A model generated the notes under the pieces. The model worked only from the letters and a program-made list of their open reading frames with translations, did no database searches and was not told the DNA's origin. Positions 8,689 through 15,598 of a DNA stretch of 51,587 bases are shown piece after piece. The position numbers and the translations under genes are program-made. Each line of letters opens with the position of its first letter. The first letter of the stretch is position 1. This stretch comes from Rhodanobacter sp. 67-28 (GTDB lineage: Bacteria > Pseudomonadota > Gammaproteobacteria > Xanthomonadales > Rhodanobacteraceae): positions 101,994 to 153,580 of the forward strand of contig MKTU01000041.1 in the NCBI GenBank assembly GCA_001898415.1. Reading direction: 5' to 3'.

Positions 8689-9465
8689 ATGAGACCCACC
8701 GCGATGCGCGCATTCCCGATACCCCGCCTGCTGCGCGCCGCCTCCGTGCTGCTTGCGCTCGCCCTGCTCGCCGCCTGCGCCCCGCTGCCGCCGCGCAATC
8801 CGCTGGCGACCTGGGTGCCCTCGCCGAACCACGACATCCGCCGGCCGGTGCTGATCGTGCTGCATTTCACCGACCAGCAATCGGTTCGGCAGAGCCTGGA
8901 AACCTTGCGCACGGCCAACAGTGGCGGTCCGGTCAGCGCGCACTACCTGATCGGCGCCGACGGGCATCTCTACCAGCTGGTGTCCGACCAGCTGCGCGCC
9001 TGGCATGCCGGCGGCGGGCGCTGGGGCACGATCACCGACCTCAACTCCGCCTCGATCGGCATCGAGCTGGACAACGACGGCCACAGCCCGTTCGCGCAAG
9101 CGCAGATCGACAGCCTGCTGCGCCTGCTCGCCGACCTCACCGAACGCCTGCAGATCCCGCGCGAGCAGATCATCGGCCACCAGGATCTCGCGCCTGCGCG
9201 CAAGAACGATCCCGGCCCGCTGTTTCCCTGGCAGCGACTGGCCGCCGCGGGCTTCGGCCGCTGGCCGCAGGGCGTGCTGGTCGACCCGCCGGCCGGCTTC
9301 GACCCGTGGATGGCGCTGGCCGTGGTCGGCTACCCGCTGGACGATCGCGCCGCCACGGTGCGCGCGTTCCACAACCACTACCGCGGCCTCGGCGGCGACG
9401 AACTCGATCCGCAGGACTCACGCATCCTCTGGAACCTCGTGCAGCAGATCGAGTCGGGCGGCTGA
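8689..9465 (+). CDS. amiD: N-acetylmuramoyl-L-alanine amidase lipoprotein, AmiD-like
   Basis: Zinc amidase of the Amidase_2 family (258 residues), cutting the bond between muramic acid and L-alanine and releasing stem peptides from anhydro-muropeptides or intact murein. The N-terminus has a lipobox, LLAAC, preceded by a hydrophobic stretch, so it is probably an outer-membrane lipoprotein like E. coli AmiD. Zinc-site signatures are visible: the first histidine in IVLHFTDQQS and GHQDLAPARKNDPG, which carries histidine, lysine and aspartate of the active site. 'SIGIELDNDG' is the conserved central strand. The C-terminal part (about residues 200-258) fits the small helical domain of AmiD. Chosen start 8689; a second in-frame ATG at 8704 is possible. 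With the upstream hydrolases it completes a plausible murein-peptide salvage set. Confidence 0.9.
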   Translation: MRPTAMRAFPIPRLLRAASVLLALALLAACAPLPPRNPLATWVPSPNHDIRRPVLIVLHFTDQQSVRQSLETLRTANSGGPVSAHYLIGADGHLYQLVSDQLRAWHAGGGRWGTITDLNSASIGIELDNDGHSPFAQAQIDSLLRLLADLTERLQIPREQIIGHQDLAPARKNDPGPLFPWQRLAAAGFGRWPQGVLVDPPAGFDPWMALAVVGYPLDDRAATVRAFHNHYRGLGGDELDPQDSRILWNLVQQIESGG

Positions 9466-9487
9466 GATCTTTCGACAGCCGGAAAGC

Positions 9488-9552
9488 GGCGGGCAGTGCC
9501 CGCCCTACCCGGGGCGGCGAGGCGTAGGGCGGGCACCGCCCGCCGGCTCTTC
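9488..9552. repeat. Intergenic REP pair between amidase and RND pump genes
   Basis: GGCGGGCAGTGCCCGCCCTA at 9488-9507 and the inverted relative TAGGGCGGGCACCGCCCGCC at 9525-9544, followed by GGCTCTTC as in the copy at 7471. It lies where two convergent genes meet and may act as a bidirectional termination or mRNA-end structure. Confidence 0.82.
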
Positions 9553-9588
9553 CGCGTGGATACCGCAAGGAAGAACGCGCGCGGTCGC

Positions 9589-12500
9589 CTACACCTGCAA
9601 CCGATCGTTCGGCCGCGCCACCAGCGCATACAACGCCGGCATCAGGTACATGCCGATCAGCAATCGCGACAGCATGCCGGCCACGATCACCAGCGCGAAC
9701 GGGCGCTGCGAATCGGTGCCGACGCCGCTGGCGATGGCTGCCGGCAACAGGCCGAGCGCAGCCACCAGCGCGGTCATGGTGATCGGGCGCAGACGCAGGA
9801 TCGCCGCCTCGTGCACCGCCCTGGCGATGTCCATGCCGCCCAGGCGCAGCTCGTTGACGCAGGAAATGTAGACCACGCCGGTCAGCACCGACACGCCGAA
9901 AAGCACGATGAAGCCGATCGCCGAGGACACCGAGAACGGCGTGCCGGTGAGCCACATCGCCACGATCGCACCGAACGGTGCGGACAGCAGCACGCCGGCC
10001 ACGGTGATGAACGGGAACTTGAAATTGCCGTAGAGCACGAACAGCAGGCCGAAGATCAGCAGCAGGGTGAGCGGCAGGATCACGTTCATCTGTGCGCGCG
10101 AGGCGGTGTACTCCTTGTACTCGCCGCCCCACTCCAGCCGATAGCCGTGCGGCAGCTTCACGTCGCGGCCGACCCGGGCGATCGCTTCGTTCACCGCACC
10201 GGCCAGGTCGCGTCCGCTCACCGAGAACTGCACGCCGATGTAGCGCGAACCGTTCTCGCGATAGATGAAGGAGGCGCCGTTGGCGATGCTGATGTCGGCC
10301 AGCTCCTTCAGCGGAATCTGCTGGCCGCCGGGCGTGGCTACCGGGATCTCGCCGATCTGCTGCGGGTTGTCGCGGTATTGCGGCTGCAGCCGCACCAGCA
10401 GGTCGAACTGCTTTTCTCCCTGCGCTACCTCGGTGGCCACGTCGCCGCCGATCGCCGCCTCGATCAGCTTGTTGATGTCCTCGACGTTGATCCCGTAGCG
10501 CGCGATCTTGGCGCGATCGATTTTTATCGACAGGTTCGGCTGCCCCAGCTCGTGGACCAGGGTCAGGTCGGTGATGCCGCGCACCTTTTCCATCGCCTGC
10601 TTGATCGCCTTGCCCTTGGCCTGCAGCACGTGCAGGTCCGGGCCGTAGATCTTCACCGCGAGCGAGCTTTTCAGGCCGGTCTCGGCCTCGTCCACCGCAT
10701 CCTCGGCCGGCTGGGTGTAGTTGAACTGGATACCGGGAAACACCTGCAGCTTCCTGTCGATCGCCGCGATCAGGTCGGCCTTGCTGCGGTACTTGCCGTC
10801 CCACTGCGAGTACGGTTTCAGGCCGACGAAGAACTCGTCGTTGAAGAAGCCGGTCGAATCGGTGCCGTCGTCCGGGCGACCCAGCTCGGAGCCGACCGTG
10901 GTGACCTCGGGGAAGGAGCGCAGGATGCGCCGGATCTGCGGCGAGATCTTCGAGGCCTCGTCGAAGGAGATGGTGTACGGCATGGTGGCGCGCACCCACA
11001 GCGAGCCTTCGTCCAGGTGCGGCATGAACTCGGCGCCGATGCCGCGCATCATCACCAGCGCGATCACCAGCAGCAGCAGGGAGGCCCCGGTCACGCGCCA
11101 CGCGTGCTGCTGCAGGCGCTCCAGTCCGCGCACGTACCACGTCTTGAACCTGTCGTAGATGGCGTTGCGCCGCTCGCGCACGCCACGGCGCATGAACAGC
11201 GCGCAGAGCACCGGCAGCAGGGTCAGCGTGACCAGCAGCGAGCCGACCAGGGCGAAGATCATGGTGTCCGCCATCGGCTTGAACAGCGTGCCGGAAGGCC
11301 CGGTCAGCACGTAGATCGGCAGGAAGCTGGCCACGATCACCGCCACCGCGTAGACCAGCGGGCGGTCCACTTCCGAGGCGGCGCCCTGGATGACTTCCCT
11401 GATGCTGAACTCGCTGCCCTGCCGCGCGGCCAGCTCGCGGAAGATGTTCTCGACCATGAAGATCGCGCCATCGACCAGGATGCCGAAATCCACCGCGCCG
11501 ATCGACAGCAGGTTGGCCGAGGCGCCCTTCAGGTCCAGGCACACGAAGGCGAACAGCAGCGCCAGCGGGATCGTGACCGCCACGATCAGCCCCGCGCGCA
11601 CGTCGTAGAGGAAGAAGATCAGCACCGCGATCACCAGCGCCATGCCCAGCAGCAGGTTGTGCATCACCACCGCCTTGGTCTGGCCGATCAGGTCGGTGAG
11701 GTCGTAGAACGGGTGGATCTTCACGTCGTCGGGCAGCACGTCGCGGTTGAGCTCCTGCGTCTTCGCCTCGACCCGCTGCAACACGTTCTCGGTCTTCGAG
11801 CCGGTCAGCGCCAGCACCACGCCCTCCACCGCGTCGTCCTGGTCCATGTAGCCGAACTCGCCCAGCCGCGGCGCGATGCCGACCTGCACGGTGCCCACGT
11901 TCTTCACCAGGATCGGCGTGCCGTCGTGCACCGCCAGCACCACGTCGCCGATGTCCTGCACGGTCTCGAGCCGGCCCAGCCCGCGCACGTAGAAGAACTG
12001 CCCGCCCTGGGTGTAGAAGCCGCCGCCGGCGTTGCCGTTGTTGGCCGCCAGCGCGGCCTCGACCTGCGCCACCGACATGCCCAGCGCGGCGATCTTCACC
12101 GGATCGAGCAGCACCTGGTATTGCATGGTGCCGCCGCCGAAACCGGAGTCGTCGGCCACGCCCGGCACCGAGCGGTACTGCGGCGCGACGACCCAGTCGT
12201 TCAGCGTCTTCAGCTCCATCGGCGAGCGGTCGGTGCTCTGCAGCACGTAGCGGTACACCAGCCCCGAGGGCGGCGACATCGGCGACATCGACGAGGACAC
12301 GCCGTCGGGCAGTTCGACATCCGGCAGGCGGTTGCGCACGCGCTGGCGCGCGAAATACGGATCGGTGCCGTCGGCGAAGCCGAGCGTGACGTCCGACAGG
12401 CCGTACAGCGACACGGAGCGCTTGGTCACCATGCCGGGGATGGCATTCATGCCCAGCTCCACCGGCACCGTGATCAGCCGCTCCACTTCCTCGGCCGAAT

Positions 12501-12714
12501 GCCCCGGCCACTGCGTGACGATGTCGACCATCGGCGGCGACAGGTTCGGGTACGCATCCATCGGCAGGATGTTGTAGGACCACACGCCGGCCGCGGCCAG
12601 GCCCAGCGCCAACAGCACCATCAGCATGCGCTGCTGCAGCGCGAACGCGACGATGCGGTTGATCAGCGAGGCGGGGCGCGGCGGCAGCCCCTCGGGTGGG
12701 GTCTGCGCGCTCAT
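9589..12714 (-). CDS. RND efflux pump inner-membrane subunit, heavy-metal (CzcA/CusA) type
   Basis: 1041-residue proton-driven RND transporter. The N-terminus (NRIVAFALQQRMLMVLLALGL, then DAYPNLSPP) and the repeat structure with two large periplasmic loops and 12 predicted membrane helices are standard. In TM4 the motif DFGILVDGAIFMVEN matches the heavy-metal-efflux (HME) signature DFGxxxDGAxxxxEN, separating it from the multidrug (HAE) group. The metal (Co/Zn/Cd versus Cu/Ag) is not resolved. It is the last gene of a minus-strand operon; its ATG overlaps the adaptor stop (ATGA). Because the adaptor upstream is frameshifted, the pump may lack its dedicated partner. Confidence 0.92.
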   Translation of the reverse strand: MSAQTPPEGLPPRPASLINRIVAFALQQRMLMVLLALGLAAAGVWSYNILPMDAYPNLSPPMVDIVTQWPGHSAEEVERLITVPVELGMNAIPGMVTKRSVSLYGLSDVTLGFADGTDPYFARQRVRNRLPDVELPDGVSSSMSPMSPPSGLVYRYVLQSTDRSPMELKTLNDWVVAPQYRSVPGVADDSGFGGGTMQYQVLLDPVKIAALGMSVAQVEAALAANNGNAGGGFYTQGGQFFYVRGLGRLETVQDIGDVVLAVHDGTPILVKNVGTVQVGIAPRLGEFGYMDQDDAVEGVVLALTGSKTENVLQRVEAKTQELNRDVLPDDVKIHPFYDLTDLIGQTKAVVMHNLLLGMALVIAVLIFFLYDVRAGLIVAVTIPLALLFAFVCLDLKGASANLLSIGAVDFGILVDGAIFMVENIFRELAARQGSEFSIREVIQGAASEVDRPLVYAVAVIVASFLPIYVLTGPSGTLFKPMADTMIFALVGSLLVTLTLLPVLCALFMRRGVRERRNAIYDRFKTWYVRGLERLQQHAWRVTGASLLLLVIALVMMRGIGAEFMPHLDEGSLWVRATMPYTISFDEASKISPQIRRILRSFPEVTTVGSELGRPDDGTDSTGFFNDEFFVGLKPYSQWDGKYRSKADLIAAIDRKLQVFPGIQFNYTQPAEDAVDEAETGLKSSLAVKIYGPDLHVLQAKGKAIKQAMEKVRGITDLTLVHELGQPNLSIKIDRAKIARYGINVEDINKLIEAAIGGDVATEVAQGEKQFDLLVRLQPQYRDNPQQIGEIPVATPGGQQIPLKELADISIANGASFIYRENGSRYIGVQFSVSGRDLAGAVNEAIARVGRDVKLPHGYRLEWGGEYKEYTASRAQMNVILPLTLLLIFGLLFVLYGNFKFPFITVAGVLLSAPFGAIVAMWLTGTPFSVSSAIGFIVLFGVSVLTGVVYISCVNELRLGGMDIARAVHEAAILRLRPITMTALVAALGLLPAAIASGVGTDSQRPFALVIVAGMLSRLLIGMYLMPALYALVARPNDRLQV

Positions 12715-13828
12715 TGGGTCTGCATGAAATGCAGGAAGATCGCGCCGTCCACCACGACCTTGTCGCCGGCGTGCAGGCCGTCGGGAATCTCGAAGGCATC
12801 GCCCACGCGTCCGCCCAGCGTGATCGTGCGCTGCGCGTAGCCGCCGTCGGCCGCCGCCACGTACACGAACGGCAGGTTCTCGTCATCGCGCAGCACCGCC
12901 GACACCGGCAACAGCAAGCCCGTGCGCGCGTCGCCGGAGCGGATCTTCACGCGCACGTACATCTGCCGCTTGAGCACGCCGTCCGGGTTGTCGACCAGCA
13001 CGCGGGCGCCGACGGAGCGCGTATCGGGATCGACCACGGCACCGACGTTGGTCCGTCGCCGTTCTTCACCGCCGCCAGGTCGTCGCCGAACAGCTGCGCC
13101 ATCACCCACATTTTCGACGTGTCGGCGACGGTGAAGCAGGGCGTCGAACCGGCCGCCAGCAACTGGCCCGGCGCGATCGACTTCTCCACCACGGTGCCGG
13201 CGATCGGCGCGCGGATCACGCCCTGGCCATGCGCCACCGGCTTGCCTTCGCGTATCGCCGCGATGGTTTGCGGGTCGACATGCAGGGCCAGCAGCGCCTG
13301 CAACGCGGCGTCGCGATCGGCATCCGCCCCCGCCGCATCGGATTGCGCCTGCGCGTGCTCGCGCTGCGAGATCGCCTGGTGCGCATACAGGTCGCGATCG
13401 GTCGCCGCCAGCTGGTCGGCAGCATGCGCCGCGGCGAGCGCCTTGCGATACGCGCCGACGGCGGCGGCGAAGTCGGGCGAATCCACCCGCGCCAGCGGCT
13501 GTCCCGCCTTGACCTTGTCACCCGGGTTCACCAGCACCTCGGTCACCGGACCGGAGAACGGCGCCAGCACCTGCGTGGCACGGTCATGGTCGAAATCCAC
13601 CACGCCGCTGGTTTCGATACTGCGATGGAAGCTGCTGCGTTCGATGGTCAGCAGATGGATGTGCTGGCGCTGCGCCGCGGTCAGCGTCACGTTGTGCGGC
13701 GTGTCGGCGGCGGCTTGGGGTGCGGCCTTCGACGAGCAGGCGGCCAGCGTCGACACGACGATCAGCGCAAGCACGGACCACAGGACGCCGATGCGCCAGA
13801 ACGGTGCGGAGCAGGGTCTACTTTTCAT
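12711..13828 (-). pseudogene. RND periplasmic adaptor (HlyD/CzcB-like), frameshifted, with internal deletion
   Basis: Membrane-fusion protein that should bridge the pump and outer membrane factor. Reading from 13828, a lipoprotein signal (STLAACSSKA), the barrel-sandwich region (VLAPFSGPVTEVLVNPGDKV), the helical hairpin and GTVVEKSIAPGQLL run intact to 'AQLFGDDLAAVKNGDG' near 13053. The C-terminal part (TNVGAVVDPDTRSVGARVL through FLHFMQTQ) continues only in another frame, from about 13052 to 12711. About 25 residues of the beta-barrel domain expected between these points are missing, so a small out-of-frame deletion is more likely than a single-base error. Both halves are otherwise undamaged, so the event is recent, or the assembly is wrong here. 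Start overlaps the end of the outer membrane factor gene. Confidence 0.85.
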
Positions 13829-15341
13829 CGCTATCCCGGGTGGCAGCGGCATCGGTGGAGTGGGTGTCGGCGTCGTGCCACCAGCCGCCGCCCATGGCCT
13901 GGAACAGCGCGGCGGTGTCGACATAGCGGCTCGCCTGCGCCTGCACCAGCGCGATGCGCGCCTGCTGGTCGGCCTGCTCCGCGCCCAGCAGCGACAGGTA
14001 GCTGGCGTAGCCGTCCTGGTACTGGCGCTGCGAGATTTCCAGCGCGAGTTTGGCCGCGTCCGCCGCCCTGGCCGCCGCCTGCAGGCCCTCGGCATCGTGC
14101 TGCAGCGCGGCCAGCGTGTCGGCCACGTTCTGGAACGCGGTCAGCACCGTGCCGCGATATTCCTCGGCCGCCTGCACGTAGGCCGCCTTGGCCGCGCGCT
14201 CCTGATGCAGCAGGCTGCCGCCCTGGAAGATCGGGGCGGCCAGATCCGCGCCCAGGCTCCAGAAGCCGGTGCCGCTCTTGAACAACTGCTTGATCGCCAG
14301 CGCGCTGCTGCCTGCATTTGCCGTCAGCGTGATGTCGGGCAACCGGTTCGCGATGGCTACGCCGATCTGCGCGTTGGCCGCATGCAGGTTGGCCTCTGCC
14401 TGGCGAACGTCGGGGCGCTGCGCCACCAGGGTCGAGGGCAGGCTCACGGGAAGCTGCTGCGGCAGATGCAGGCTGGCCAGGTCGAACGCCTGCGGCGCCG
14501 CCTCGCCGGGCAGTTCGCCGGCCAGCACGGCCAGCAGATGGTTCTGCTGGTCCAGCTGGTTCAGCAGCGGCGGCAGCGTGGCCTGCAACTGGGCCAGCTG
14601 GGATTCCTGCGCGGCGAGATCGAGCCGCCCCGCGTAGCCCTTGACGAGCTGGTAGCGCAGCAGCTCGACCATCTTCGCGTTGGTCGCGATCAGCTCGCGG
14701 GTCGCGGCGACCTGAGCGCGCAGCGAGGCTTGCTGCACTGCCGCCACCACCACGTTGGCGCTGAGCGTGATGCGCGTGGCAAGCATCTGGAACCGCACCG
14801 CCTGCTGCTGCGCCTTGAGCGATTCCACGTTGCGCCGGTTCAGGCCGAACACGTCCGGCACGTACGACACGCTGACCTGCGGCGTGAACAGGTTGTACAG
14901 GTACGCGTTGTTGCTGGGCACCGGCGCCAGCGCGCCGGGCGGGTCCTGTTCGCGGCTGGCCGAGAAGCCGGCGCTGACGCTTGGCGCGTACGCACCGCGT
15001 CCGGCGCGGGTGTTCTCGCGCGCCACCGCCAGTGCGGCCTGTGCGGCCTTGAGATCGGGGTTGTGCGCCAGCGCCTGTGCGATCAGCGCGTCGAGCGCGG
15101 CCGAATGGAACAGCGTCCACCACTGCGCGGGAATGTCGCCGCCGGAAACGAAACGCTGGGGCTGCCCGCCGGCGACATTCGCACCGGGGGTGCGCTCCGG
15201 CAGCGGCCCGGCGGCCACGCTGGCAACATCCGGTGCCGCCGGCTTCCGGAAATCCGGCCCCACCGCGCAGCCGCCGATCGCCAGCACCGCGACGACCGCC
15301 AGCAGCGACCCGCCTGCCCGTCTGATCATCGCGGCCGTCAT
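13818..15341 (-). CDS. RND outer-membrane factor lipoprotein, NodT/TolC family
   Basis: Outer-membrane efflux channel (507 residues from the chosen start). It has a lipobox, AIGGCAVGPDF, typical of NodT-family factors, followed by two repeats of the long-helix/beta OEP domain: 'LIAQALAHNPDLKAAQAAL' begins the first and 'VAQRPDVRQAEANLHAANA' the second. 'YQDGYASYLSLLGAEQ' is the conserved C-terminal helix. The ATG at 15341 starts just before the signal sequence; 15329 is an alternative, and longer in-frame starts would put unrelated residues before the signal. First gene of the efflux operon; its final codons overlap the adaptor start. Probably forms the tripartite pump with the genes at 12711 and 9589. 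Confidence 0.9.
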   Translation of the reverse strand: MTAAMIRRAGGSLLAVVAVLAIGGCAVGPDFRKPAAPDVASVAAGPLPERTPGANVAGGQPQRFVSGGDIPAQWWTLFHSAALDALIAQALAHNPDLKAAQAALAVARENTRAGRGAYAPSVSAGFSASREQDPPGALAPVPSNNAYLYNLFTPQVSVSYVPDVFGLNRRNVESLKAQQQAVRFQMLATRITLSANVVVAAVQQASLRAQVAATRELIATNAKMVELLRYQLVKGYAGRLDLAAQESQLAQLQATLPPLLNQLDQQNHLLAVLAGELPGEAAPQAFDLASLHLPQQLPVSLPSTLVAQRPDVRQAEANLHAANAQIGVAIANRLPDITLTANAGSSALAIKQLFKSGTGFWSLGADLAAPIFQGGSLLHQERAAKAAYVQAAEEYRGTVLTAFQNVADTLAALQHDAEGLQAAARAADAAKLALEISQRQYQDGYASYLSLLGAEQADQQARIALVQAQASRYVDTAALFQAMGGGWWHDADTHSTDAAATRDSDEK

Positions 15342-15486
15342 CGCGACGGTGCCAGCAGACAATCGGACCGCGGGGTTTTCATGCGTGCGCGTCTTGAGGA
15401 AAAGATCGGAACGCAACGATATAACGTACCAAGCCGACGCGAAAGCCTGCAAGAAATTGCGTTTGCGCAGCCCGTCCTGCGGGAAG

Positions 15487-15527
15487 CCGCATCGGGAGGG
15501 CGCGACACTCGCCCCCTCCCGATGCGG
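15487..15527 (-). terminator. Strong hairpin after the second TonB receptor gene
   Basis: A perfect 14-bp stem (CCGCATCGGGAGGG paired with CCCTCCCGATGCGG) with a 13-base loop, about 70 bases past the receptor stop in the minus direction and before the efflux operon. No T-run follows, so it may be a factor-dependent terminator or an mRNA 3'-end stabiliser. The rest of 15342-15598 holds no gene. Confidence 0.6.
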
Positions 15528-15598
15528 ATCAAGCCATGCAGATCAAACCCACGCGCCACGCAGTGCCCGGGAAGTCGGGCACGCCGGCGCGCGCCGCC

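Noticed and set aside
9170..12886. Very long open frames overlapping the RND pump gene, one of about 1240 codons on the same strand in another frame and one of about 1110 codons on the opposite strand
   Set aside because: Arg/Ala/Gly- or His/Gln/Arg-rich translations without motifs, produced by GC-rich third positions of the pump gene, which has clear family motifs over its full length.
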